NCBI GenBank assembly: GCA_945910665.1
Contig: CAMDZK010000097.1
Span: 1 to 5,371 of the forward strand
Source of the DNA: an uncultured Peptostreptococcaceae bacterium
Lineage (GTDB): Bacteria; Bacillota; Clostridia; Tissierellales; Peptoniphilaceae
DNA: 5,371 nucleotides
Reading direction: 5' to 3'
Shown here: positions 1 to 5,369 of the stretch, in pieces
Numbering within the stretch: position 1 is the first letter of the stretch
Layout: every line of letters starts with the position of its first letter
Program-made: the position numbers and the translations under genes
Notes under the pieces: model-generated
The model's database searches: none
What the model was told of the DNA's origin: nothing
What the model saw: only the letters and a program-made list of their open reading frames with translations

Positions 1-27
1 CCTAGCCTTCCACCTTACCGGAAAACT

Positions 28-150
28 CTGTTGAGGTATCCTGACTTGACTTCCTCCCAGAAGGCGCCTTCCCTTTCAGTGGCCATACCTTCCAGTCCAT
101 CTCACAGTAGAGTAAGCTGTTTTGGACTTGCACCAAATTCCCTCGTTAAT
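28..150 (-). ncRNA. Cobalamin (B12) riboswitch aptamer
   Basis: Read on the minus strand, the conserved blocks of the cobalamin riboswitch appear in order. GAGGGAAT (144-137) leads into GGTGCAAGTCC (134-124), which closes a stem of TTTGG (137-133) with CCAAA (125-121). ACAG (120-117) can pair with CTGT (107-104). GCCACTG (83-77) is followed by GGGAAGGC (73-66). The B12 box AAGTCAGGATACCT lies at 46-33. These are hallmark sequences of the family, which binds cobalamin in the mRNA leader and usually lowers expression of B12 uptake, B12 synthesis or B12-independent isozyme genes. The aptamer begins at the glmL stop codon and faces off the left edge, so the controlled gene is not visible. The outer P1/P2 elements are not present between the stop codon and GAGGGAA. 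A possible P1 partner, TGAGG at 183-179, lies inside glmL and could pair with CCTCA at 36-32. The expression platform is cut off or lies within positions 1-28. Confidence 0.88.
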
Positions 151-1531
151 TTAATTTTTTAAGGTCTTTCTTCATCATCCTCACTGCCATTGACTCATCT
201 ATCATGGAAAGTAATCCCATGGCTGAAAATACATAGGACTCGTCAATATAAAGGTCTGGTCCCTTGGGTTTAAGTGACTCTGGCTCTTCCTGATTGAAAA
301 AGCCTTCCCTTAGGATGTCTTCTCTATCATCTGAACCAATGAGGACTCCTCCTGTTCCTATCATGGCCGGAACTTCTATAAGATCCTTGCCTGTTTGCTG
401 GAACATGGGCCCTATGGGTGAATAGACCTCCTTGACAAAGCCGGCGTGCCTGATCATGGATAGCCTGGTGGCTACCTTGGCTATGGCAGCATCGAAGTTT
501 TTCTCCTTGGCTGAATCGGCTATATAGCCTGGATCCTGGGTCCTCTTCTCCAGTTCTTCTTCTACGCTGTAGTCCCAGTCATCTCCCAGATATTCTTTGA
601 ACATTTCCATATTGTCTTCCACTACATGCCTGGAAGAATACCTCATGCCCAAATCTCCCTCAACCGTTCTCTTGGCAAAGGGTTCTTCTAAGCCCTTGAG
701 GCTAACTGCTGGATTGGATGGCCAGCCCCTGGCTATGGAGTGGATGTCTGTAGTGGCCCCGCCTATATCAACAAGAACTAGGTCCCCCAGGCCTTCTTCA
801 GTCTTGGTCCCTTCAGATAGGACCTGGGCCGCCTTTAAAACCGCTGCTGGCGTCGGCATGGATATGGTCCCCAAACGCTCATGGACCCTGTCCATACCCT
901 TGGCATGGGTTATCTTGGCCATAAAGATTTCCCTTATGGTCTCCCTGCATGGTTCTACATTGAGCTCGTTTATCCTAGGCATGACATTTTCTGTTATGTA
1001 ATACTCAACCTTGTCTTTAAAAATCTCTTCAATGTCGTCTATGGCCGACTTGTTGCCAGCATAAACTACAGGACAAGCGATGCCCATTTCTGTCAAAAGC
1101 CGAGCATTGTGGATGACTGTGTCCTTGTTGCCTCCATCGGTCCCCCCTGCCAAAAGAAGGATATCAGGGGATTCTTTAAGGATTTTTTCCACCTCGCTTT
1201 TGATAAGGTCGTGGGTGTAGACCCCAGCTACCTTGGCTCCTGCTCCCAGGGCCGCCCTTTTGGCCGCTTCGGCAGTTAGGGCGGGGACCAGGCCTAGGGC
1301 TATCATCTTGAGCCCTCCCGCTGCAGAAGAGCAGGCAGAGACCCTCTTTACTTCAAAGTCCTGGCCAAGCTTTTCTTTTAATAGGGCCAGTCCCTTGTCA
1401 AAACCTTCCATAACGTCAGTTTCCACTGTGGTGAAGGCCCTGGCTGTAGCGGCCACTTCTTCCTTTTCTATATCAACTAGGGTCAGCTTGGTGTAGGTTG
1501 ACCCAAAATCTACCAGTAAATATGCTTCCAT
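146..1531 (-). CDS. glmL: GlmL/MutL-family ATPase of adenosylcobalamin-dependent aminomutases
   Basis: This 461-residue protein matches the GlmL/MutL family (the MutL of glutamate mutase loci, unrelated to mismatch-repair MutL). It has the actin/Hsp70-type nucleotide-binding layout: phosphate-1 loop VDFGSTYTK at residues 7-15, ACSSAAGGLKM at 66-76, LLAGGTDGGN at 126-135, phosphate-2 loop VLVDIGGATTDIHS at 252-265 and adenosine loop IGTGGVLIG at 391-399. Members sit beside B12-dependent carbon-skeleton or amino mutases (glutamate mutase, and ornithine aminomutase clusters in clostridia) and are thought to act as cytoplasmic chaperones or reactivases that exchange damaged cofactor. That role is family inference. 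Length looks complete. I chose ATG at 1531 because AAAGGAAG lies 4 bases upstream; the longer frame begins with TTG at 1555 and has no comparable site. No mutase subunit is visible, as the upstream side is a 400-base spacer, so its partner must lie beyond the left edge or elsewhere. Arginine is AGG in 15 of 19 cases, unlike the genes to the right. The stop codon abuts a cobalamin riboswitch. Confidence 0.9.
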   Translation of the reverse strand: MEAYLLVDFGSTYTKLTLVDIEKEEVAATARAFTTVETDVMEGFDKGLALLKEKLGQDFEVKRVSACSSAAGGLKMIALGLVPALTAEAAKRAALGAGAKVAGVYTHDLIKSEVEKILKESPDILLLAGGTDGGNKDTVIHNARLLTEMGIACPVVYAGNKSAIDDIEEIFKDKVEYYITENVMPRINELNVEPCRETIREIFMAKITHAKGMDRVHERLGTISMPTPAAVLKAAQVLSEGTKTEEGLGDLVLVDIGGATTDIHSIARGWPSNPAVSLKGLEEPFAKRTVEGDLGMRYSSRHVVEDNMEMFKEYLGDDWDYSVEEELEKRTQDPGYIADSAKEKNFDAAIAKVATRLSMIRHAGFVKEVYSPIGPMFQQTGKDLIEVPAMIGTGGVLIGSDDREDILREGFFNQEEPESLKPKGPDLYIDESYVFSAMGLLSMIDESMAVRMMKKDLKKLN

Positions 1532-1561
1532 TATTCTTCCTTTTTTAGTCTTCAAATAGTA

Positions 1562-1590
1562 ATTTGACTCACTTGACTATAGTTTATCAA
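1562..1590 (-). promoter_or_regulatory. Candidate sigma-A-type promoter of glmL
   Basis: On the minus strand TTGATA (1590-1585, 5 of 6 matches to TTGACA) is followed after 17 bases by TCAAAT (1567-1562, 4 of 6 matches to TATAAT). Initiation near 1555 would leave a leader of roughly 24 bases carrying the glmL ribosome site. The spacing is ideal but the -10 box is weak, and AT-rich DNA yields such matches by chance. Confidence 0.3.
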
Positions 1591-1667
1591 TGTATGCTAA
1601 ATGTATAATTAAGATTTCTTATACATATGTCCTATAGCTTTATTTTGCCAGTCCCCTCTTTTATCTT

Positions 1668-1692
1668 AAGGATATAATAAAATTATATCCTT
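1668..1692. repeat. Perfect 11-bp inverted repeat with 3-base loop
   Basis: AAGGATATAAT at 1668-1678 and ATTATATCCTT at 1682-1692 are perfect inverted complements around AAA. On the plus strand the second arm is followed by TTTTC, so it could be a weak AT-rich terminator in that direction, though no plus-strand gene precedes it. On the minus strand no T run follows, which leaves an operator or an mRNA-leader hairpin upstream of glmL as options. Each arm contains TATAAT or its complement. The function is unknown. Confidence 0.6.
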
Positions 1693-1821
1693 TTCTATAT
1701 TATTGTTATTTATTATTTTTATTCTATCATAAAAAAATCGAATAGTACGCTAACTCGTTGTTATTAAAATAAAAACTAGTTTTATAAACCCTCAGGAGGT
1801 CTTGCATTTTAAACCATATAA

Positions 1822-1853
1822 AAAAAGCGATGAAAATTTATTCACCGCTTTTT
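1822..1853 (-). terminator. Rho-independent terminator after the membrane-protein gene
   Basis: On the minus strand a 13-pair stem forms between AAAAAGCGGTGAA (1853-1841) and TTCATCGCTTTTT (1834-1822), with one G-U pair and a 6-base loop, followed by a T-rich tail running into TATATGG. The plus strand can fold similarly with an A/C mismatch, so it may act in both directions. It lies 85 bases past the annotated stop of the membrane gene (1939) but only 11 bases past the stop of the -1 frame (1865). Confidence 0.85.
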
Positions 1854-1864
1854 CGTGCATTAGA

Positions 1865-1960
1865 TTAGAGATGGAATCTATTCTTATAAACATTTGTAAC
1901 AGGAACCCGGATGAACTCCCTTGCTACCATGAATGGAGTTATTCCGATTGAATTTTTAAA
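1865..1960 (-). other. Possible -1 frameshift site and 29-residue C-terminal extension
   Basis: The heptamer TTTAAAA (minus strand, 1960-1954) sits in the X XXY YYZ phase of a -1 slippery site: the zero-frame codons are TTA AAA. Slipping back one base makes AAT (1954-1952) the next codon and opens 29 further sense codons, beginning NSIGITPFMVAREF and ending VYKNRFHL, with TAA at 1867-1865. The stop then lies 11 bases from the terminator, a normal distance, whereas the zero-frame stop leaves 85 bases unexplained. A frameshifted product would be 300 residues. I saw no strong stimulatory stem just downstream. A one-base error or mutation in the A5 run (1957-1953) gives the same reading and is a serious alternative. 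So is chance. Confidence 0.4.
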
Positions 1961-2766
1961 CCTCTGATAAGAAGCTTATATACTGTAATGACAAAAGGCA
2001 GATAACCAACAAAATAGATGGTCGTCGTCACAGGAATACGTAGGAGGAAATACGCTGCCAGGGTGCCTACACCATAAAGTCCACAGAGAATCAGCCATCG
2101 ATTGGTCGAATTCTCATGGAGCGTATGATAGCAAACCCATTCCCGCAAAGGGACTAACCAAATTAAAATATGTGACATGAGCAACACGTTTGTCCATCGG
2201 CGTCTTTCTAAAATAAGGGGATCGTTAAACCCTGACAATTCTGCTGGATTCATGTCTGCCCTAAGCTTAAAATGCGCAAAATAATAGACGACCGCAAGAA
2301 TAATCATAACGATGGCTGTCCCATAATATTGCGTTTTTCGCAGGTTTGTATTCTTCGTTTTTTCAAGTAAACCAAAAATCAAGAGAAAAATGGGCAACTG
2401 ATACATTTGAAGGGCGCCAGGGCCAGAAGCTGTGTCGATAAAGAACGGTACCGTCATCGGCATCACAAAAAGTCCCATGAGCATCATCGCGCGATGTTTA
2501 TCCTGGCGATTGAGCAAAGGCAATGAAATGAGAAACAAGAATCCCATTACTTCCTTTAATCCGCTGTAATGAATCACAATTCGTAGTGTTCGTAAGATGG
2601 ATTCGAGATGGTTTACCCCTTCTTTAGAGATAGTATTTGTGGGAATCGAAACTGCCAGTGCATTTTGATATTTCCATATGAAGCCATAATACACGAATTG
2701 AAGGATGATTAAAGCTGCAACCATGATTGTAAACAATCTATATGTGCTTTTAGCATTGATTTTCAT
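1939..2766 (-). CDS. Polytopic membrane protein of unknown family
   Basis: I do not recognise this 275-residue protein. It shows about eight hydrophobic segments, near residues 10-31, 70-86, 93-110, 122-135, 149-166, 193-212, 224-242 and 246-267. A polar stretch at 32-69 follows the first helix, and charged loops lie around 86-92, 136-146 and 167-192 (with ERRRW at 187-191). No catalytic motif, ATPase site or transport signature stands out. The start is supported by AAGGAG at 2778-2773, 6 bases before the ATG. The gene lies 166 bases downstream of the anti-sigma gene with a possible -10 box of its own, so it may be a separate unit, or a member of the stress regulon. Its arginine codons are mostly CGN or AGA (1 AGG in 13). 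The C-terminus may be longer through the -1 frame described separately. Confidence 0.8.
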   Translation of the reverse strand: MKINAKSTYRLFTIMVAALIILQFVYYGFIWKYQNALAVSIPTNTISKEGVNHLESILRTLRIVIHYSGLKEVMGFLFLISLPLLNRQDKHRAMMLMGLFVMPMTVPFFIDTASGPGALQMYQLPIFLLIFGLLEKTKNTNLRKTQYYGTAIVMIILAVVYYFAHFKLRADMNPAELSGFNDPLILERRRWTNVLLMSHILIWLVPLREWVCYHTLHENSTNRWLILCGLYGVGTLAAYFLLRIPVTTTIYFVGYLPFVITVYKLLIRGLKIQSE

Positions 2767-2815
2767 AATCTTCTCCTTATGCGATTTAGTTTGCCCATCT
2801 CTTTTATGAGCGCCG

Positions 2816-2821
2816 ATTATA
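2816..2821 (-). promoter_or_regulatory. Candidate -10 box for the membrane-protein gene
   Basis: A perfect TATAAT on the minus strand lies 50 bases upstream of the ATG at 2766. No good -35 hexamer is found 16-18 bases further upstream (TAAAAT at 17), so sigma-A use is uncertain. The 166-base gap from the anti-sigma gene favours a promoter here. Confidence 0.3.
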
Positions 2822-2932
2822 CACTTCTTTGCTTCTTTATTTTATGATTTCTCCAGTAGCAGGAGTTTATTTTCTTTTTTATCCATTCATATTGAAAAAA
2901 CCTCTAAATTTTGGGACTCCTGTGCATCTTCC

Positions 2933-3574
2933 TCACTCCCCTTCTACGACGATGGATGCAAAGACTTTCTTCACTGTTCCTAAATCCGTATCTCCAATTA
3001 CATCATACAAAAATTGTTCATCTTGACCAAAAGCAACCCATGTTTCAAATTTTTTGTAGATTGTGACCTCAATGCCGTTGATTTCGTCTGTTTGCATTTG
3101 TTCAGCATATTCATTATCAAAGTTGGTTGTGCCAGAATTACTAACACCGACACTTATGCGGCCCCCATCAGGCGAGTTCCACTCTGCTTGATATGATAAA
3201 TCAGTGTACTCGAATTTAAGGATATATCCTTCTGGAACTTCGTAGGTTACATTTGAAAAATCGAATTTCTCTTTGGGTAGAGGTGTCTTTCGCTCAATCA
3301 CCAAATCCTCACCGACTTGTGTAACTGAAAACTGTTCCATAAATTTAGCGACAGTTTCTGTGTTGGTGAAAAATAAGGTAAATAAAATAGCGGCTGCAGC
3401 TGCAATGGGACGCCAGTGAAATTCTCTTTTTTTCGCATAGGCTTCACGGTACACTTTCTCCATACGTTCTTGTAGTTCTAATGGATATTCAATTTCTGGT
3501 GCACGTGCTAGTTCTTCTTCATTCAATTGGTTGAGTGCTTCAAGTAAATCCTGTTTTGCGACTTTCCTATTCAT
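2933..3574 (-). CDS. Single-pass membrane anti-sigma factor with DUF4367-like outer domain
   Basis: This 213-residue protein is probably the anti-sigma factor of the sigma factor immediately upstream. Residues 1-53 are a charged, helical cytoplasmic part that would bind the sigma factor. Residues 56-70 form one membrane helix (RPIAAAAAILFTLFF). Residues 71-213 lie outside, and their end (about 105-209, with YEVPEGY, AEWNSPDGG, INGIEV and a final VFASIV) resembles DUF4367, a domain common at the C-terminus of Bacillota anti-sigma or sigma-linked lipoproteins. It contains no cysteine, so it is not a zinc-binding ZAS-type anti-sigma. The ATG at 3574 is chosen because AGGTGAG lies 4 bases ahead; the longer frame begins with GTG at 3583. 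The gene overlaps the sigma gene by 8 bases, which implies translational coupling and balanced amounts. The signal sensed and any release mechanism (proteolysis or conformational change) cannot be read from the sequence. Confidence 0.8.
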   Translation of the reverse strand: MNRKVAKQDLLEALNQLNEEELARAPEIEYPLELQERMEKVYREAYAKKREFHWRPIAAAAAILFTLFFTNTETVAKFMEQFSVTQVGEDLVIERKTPLPKEKFDFSNVTYEVPEGYILKFEYTDLSYQAEWNSPDGGRISVGVSNSGTTNFDNEYAEQMQTDEINGIEVTIYKKFETWVAFGQDEQFLYDVIGDTDLGTVKKVFASIVVEGE

Positions 3575-4040
3575 CGATCTCACCTAATTCTGCTTGTAAA
3601 TATTGTTTAGTCCTATACAGCCTACGCTGGATGGTCCCGGGGTTTTCATTGAGAATCTTTGCAATTTCTTGAATGCTATAGCCCATCAGGTTTAAATGCA
3701 GTGTGTTTCTTTGCTCTAGCGGTAAAGATTTTAAGACTTCTTTCAGAACAAGAAGGTTGTCTTGATTCTCTTGTACGGAAACTTCGTTTATGGAGGATAA
3801 AGGCACTTCTTTGTGTACCTTACGTATCATATTGAGAGCGACATTTTTGGTAATGGTCATCACATAATTTTTCGCTTGTACACTCTCGATGTCTCCGATA
3901 TTGTCCACATGTTCATGAAGACGCAAAAAGACTTCTTGCACGACATCTTCTGCTAAATACGGGTCGTGCAGAATCGAGTTTGCAAAACGCAAAATGTCTT
4001 TTCTGTATTTCATGTGTAAGTCAATATCTTTTCTACTCAT
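3567..4040 (-). CDS. ECF (group IV) RNA polymerase sigma factor
   Basis: This 157-residue protein has the two-domain ECF layout. Region 2 spans about residues 8-75, with the core-binding and -10-reading helices marked by KYRKDILRFANSIL and AEDVVQEVFLRL (30-41), then a helix around KNYVMTITKNVALNMIR (57-73). A variable linker at 76-95 leads to region 4 at about 96-150, with LPLEQRNTLHL and the -35-binding helix-turn-helix GYSIQEIAKILNENPGTIQRRLYR (120-143, in two halves). It would redirect RNA polymerase to a small regulon, normally including its own operon, when the anti-sigma factor lets go. I chose ATG at 4040 because AGGAG lies exactly 5 bases upstream and the protein then has normal ECF length. 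The frame stays open upstream to a TTG at 4097, and an ATG with a strong ribosome site at 4113 is one base out of frame. The gene ends 8 bases inside the anti-sigma gene. Confidence 0.9.
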   Translation of the reverse strand: MSRKDIDLHMKYRKDILRFANSILHDPYLAEDVVQEVFLRLHEHVDNIGDIESVQAKNYVMTITKNVALNMIRKVHKEVPLSSINEVSVQENQDNLLVLKEVLKSLPLEQRNTLHLNLMGYSIQEIAKILNENPGTIQRRLYRTKQYLQAELGEIDE

Positions 4041-4045
4041 AGCAG

Positions 4046-4050
4046 CTCCT
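4046..4050 (-). promoter_or_regulatory. Ribosome binding site that sets the sigma-factor start
   Basis: AGGAG on the minus strand sits 5 bases before ATG 4040. This is the best start signal in the sigma reading frame and argues against the 19-residue longer version from TTG 4097. Confidence 0.75.
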
Positions 4051-4089
4051 ACATACCCCTCTATCGATTGACACGCGAGAAGGTCAAAA

Positions 4090-4113
4090 TCAGACAAGAA
4101 AAGTTTTTTTCAT
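4090..4113 (-). CDS. Seven-codon leader ORF upstream of the sigma gene
   Basis: ATG at 4113 is preceded by AAGGAAG (4125-4119) with 5-base spacing, as good a start signal as any gene here has. It encodes only MKKTFLV before TGA (4092-4090). It ends 49 bases ahead of the sigma ATG. It may be a small leader peptide affecting sigma translation or mRNA stability. Alternatively, the A7 run after the ATG may contain one base too many: with A6 this ATG would read straight into the open sigma frame and add 24 residues to the N-terminus. The extra residues do not resemble a usual ECF domain, so I favour the leader ORF or chance over a broken start. Confidence 0.35.
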   Translation of the reverse strand: MKKTFLV

Positions 4114-4131
4114 AAATGCTTCCTTTTTTAC

Positions 4132-4137
4132 ATTATA
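4132..4137 (-). promoter_or_regulatory. Candidate -10 box of the sigma/anti-sigma operon
   Basis: TATAAT on the minus strand lies upstream of the sigma gene and just after the hairpin that follows the lipoprotein gene. No TTGACA-like hexamer is found 16-18 bases upstream (CCCAAA at 17), so this may be a weak sigma-A promoter. I found no convincing ECF-type AAC/CGT pair with correct spacing. Transcription would begin around 4125, leaving the leader ORF's ribosome site at the extreme 5' end. Confidence 0.3.
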
Positions 4138-4167
4138 CAGAAGAAAAGCTGCGTTTTGGGCAAACAA

Positions 4168-4184
4168 AGCGAGGTTCCCTCGCT
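4168..4184 (-). terminator. Hairpin after the lipoprotein gene, probable terminator
   Basis: On the minus strand AGCGAGG (4184-4178) and CCTCGCT (4174-4168) form a perfect 7-bp GC-rich stem around a GAA loop, followed by TTGTTTG. The tail is a broken T run, so termination is likely to be partial. It lies 47 bases past the lipoprotein stop and separates that gene from the sigma operon. Confidence 0.55.
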
Positions 4185-4230
4185 GACTGAAATCACGATG
4201 ACTTCCATCTGGTCGATGGCGCCTTCCATT

Positions 4231-5265
4231 CTACTCGTTTGTTAGATAATAAAATGTATTCTCTTTCGTAAGGATAACAAAACCATCCTTGGCAGGAATC
4301 GTTGCTTTGACATTGTTCGTAATATCCGCGGATACAAATTTAGATTCCTTTTCATTGAGATTCACTTCAATGATACGGGCGCCGTAGGAGATATAGAGTG
4401 TCTCTCCATCTTTATCAAGTACCGCACCTTCTTTAGCCTGCGCGAATTTGCCAGTGTCAATCCATTCCAATGTCTTCAAATTCAGAACGCGTATCGTTTG
4501 TGCATCGGGTCCTTCATTGGGAAGATTCGCATGGATTCCTACTAAAACATAATCGATGAGTTGAATATCGACGATGCCTTCGTTTGCATCTAAGCATTTT
4601 TCCCATTTATCTGTCGAAAATGTATAGAGCCAATACGTACGTTGTGCATGCGCATCATTTTCATTCCACGTCGCGACAATCGCTTGCTCTCCATCGACAT
4701 CGAGAGCATACGCTGACAATGCTTCTTCCGGTAGTGTCGTCTCTACCGATACTTCTGTATCGCCGGGAGTATATGATACGATTTCCTGTTTGTCATCTTG
4801 TAATCGAAGAACATAGAGTTTTCCGTTTTCAATGGTTGCCGGTGTCTGATGGCTCGGATTGTCACCGAGCACACTTTCCTTACCTTGACTAAAAAGAATA
4901 ACTCGTGATCCATCATTCGCAACACTGTACTCGACCTCGCCATCTGTAAAAGAATAATCAATGTAGTTATATGGAAGTGGACGCATGGGAGCACTCTCTG
5001 CCACAATATTGATCGTATCATCAATCGTATCTTCTACGCGATATTTAAAATGCGGATCAATTGTTTGCAATAGAATTGATCTTTCATTAAAAAAGTCTCG
5101 CAAGGCTAGATTTGGATCATTACTCCTTTCCTCTTTGGTCAAGGTTTCCGTCTCAATGATTGTCTCCTCAGTTTTCTCAACAGAATGATTTATATTTTCC
5201 TGATTTGAAATCCCGCATCCGCTCAAGATAAAAAATGTAAAAATAATAATCATCATCCTAATCAT
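4231..5265 (-). CDS. Predicted lipoprotein with propeller-like outer domain
   Basis: This 344-residue protein begins with a short hydrophobic signal sequence (residues 2-14) and a clear lipobox LSGC, so cysteine 17 would be lipidated and the protein anchored on the outer face of the membrane. Residues 29-46 are a Glu/Thr-rich tether (VEKTEETIIETETLTKEE). From about residue 95 onward, beta-strand-like units of alternating hydrophobics recur, for example near NGKLYVLRLQ, QAIVATWNEN, YVLVGIHANL, IRVLNLKTLEWIDTG, ETLYISYGARIIEVNL and GFVILTKENTFYYL. These resemble blades of an incomplete beta-propeller. I do not recognise a specific family and assign no enzyme activity. The ATG at 5265 has AGGAG 9 bases ahead, a slightly long spacing. 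A sensor or envelope role beside an ECF system is possible but is inferred from proximity alone, since a hairpin separates the two. Bases encoding the tether are repeated exactly at the window edge. Confidence 0.8.
   Translation of the reverse strand: MIRMMIIIFTFFILSGCGISNQENINHSVEKTEETIIETETLTKEERSNDPNLALRDFFNERSILLQTIDPHFKYRVEDTIDDTINIVAESAPMRPLPYNYIDYSFTDGEVEYSVANDGSRVILFSQGKESVLGDNPSHQTPATIENGKLYVLRLQDDKQEIVSYTPGDTEVSVETTLPEEALSAYALDVDGEQAIVATWNENDAHAQRTYWLYTFSTDKWEKCLDANEGIVDIQLIDYVLVGIHANLPNEGPDAQTIRVLNLKTLEWIDTGKFAQAKEGAVLDKDGETLYISYGARIIEVNLNEKESKFVSADITNNVKATIPAKDGFVILTKENTFYYLTNE
5129..5183 (+). repeat. 55-bp direct repeat, copy within the lipoprotein gene
   Basis: These 55 bases, encoding much of the Glu/Thr-rich tether of the lipoprotein, recur without mismatch at 5317-5371, an offset of 188 bases. 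Identity ends at the left boundary (C at 5316 against T at 5128). The second copy ends with the window, so the true repeat may be longer. Confidence 0.95.
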
Positions 5266-5369
5266 ATTCTTGATCTCCTCTCCAATTTAAATGAAATTGC
5301 ACATACGAAATACCACTCCTCTTTGGTCAAGGTTTCCGTCTCAATGATTGTCTCCTCAGTTTTCTCAAC
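5262..5369 (-). pseudogene. Fragment of a duplicated lipoprotein 5' region, truncated at the window edge
   Basis: Reading the edge copy in the same frame as the lipoprotein gives 18 identical residues (VEKTEETIIETETLTKEE), then a new tail of 17 residues beginning WYFVCAISFK, and TGA at 5264-5262. The TGA overlaps the ATG of the lipoprotein gene as ATGA, an arrangement that often couples translation. Since 188 is not a multiple of three, a tandem duplication would leave just such a short frame-shifted copy with a lipoprotein signal upstream. If the repeat is an assembly artefact, this fragment does not exist. Confidence 0.4.

Larger units (their letters stand above)
1532..1864. other. AT-rich intergenic spacer between glmL and the membrane-protein gene
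   Basis: About 330 bases hold no convincing gene on either strand. They contain the candidate glmL promoter, a perfect 11-bp inverted repeat at 1668-1692, a short palindrome AAAACTAGTTTT at 1772-1783, a plus-strand AGGAGGT at 1794-1800 with no usable start behind it, and the terminator at 1822-1853. Codon habits differ on its two sides, so it is also the likeliest place for a transfer boundary or misjoin. Confidence 0.6.

Noticed and set aside
63..72. GGCGCCTTCC shared between 63-72 and the region just after the lipoprotein gene (about 4218-4227)
   Set aside because: Ten bases containing a palindrome, with no extension on either side, is consistent with chance.
597..1496. Several plus-strand open frames of 87-134 codons opposite glmL
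   Set aside because: They are antisense shadows of a well-supported gene, with no recognisable protein and no ribosome sites.
146..1555. Longer glmL starting at TTG 1555
   Set aside because: It adds eight residues (starting MKTKKGRI), whose codons contain the ribosome site of the ATG at 1531. GlmL-like homology begins at MEAYLLVDFG.
1794..1951. Plus-strand frame of 50 codons from TTG 1802 with a perfect AGGAGGT at 1794-1800
   Set aside because: The AGGAGGT is only 1 base from the TTG, no ATG follows at a working distance, and the frame runs through the terminator hairpin and antisense to the possible membrane-protein extension.
2846..2880. Plus-strand CTCC/GGAG hairpin followed by T-rich sequence in the gap upstream of the membrane gene
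   Set aside because: The stem is only 4 bp, and no plus-strand gene precedes it.
2933..3583. Anti-sigma starting at GTG 3583
   Set aside because: Its first codons overlap the AGGTGAG that fits ATG 3574.
3567..4097. Longer sigma factor starting at TTG 4097
   Set aside because: There is no ribosome site at a good distance, and an ideal AGGAG with 5-base spacing serves ATG 4040, which gives normal ECF length.
4743..5024. Minus-strand 93-codon frame within the lipoprotein gene
   Set aside because: It is an out-of-frame shadow of the lipoprotein gene with low-complexity, histidine/methionine-rich translation.
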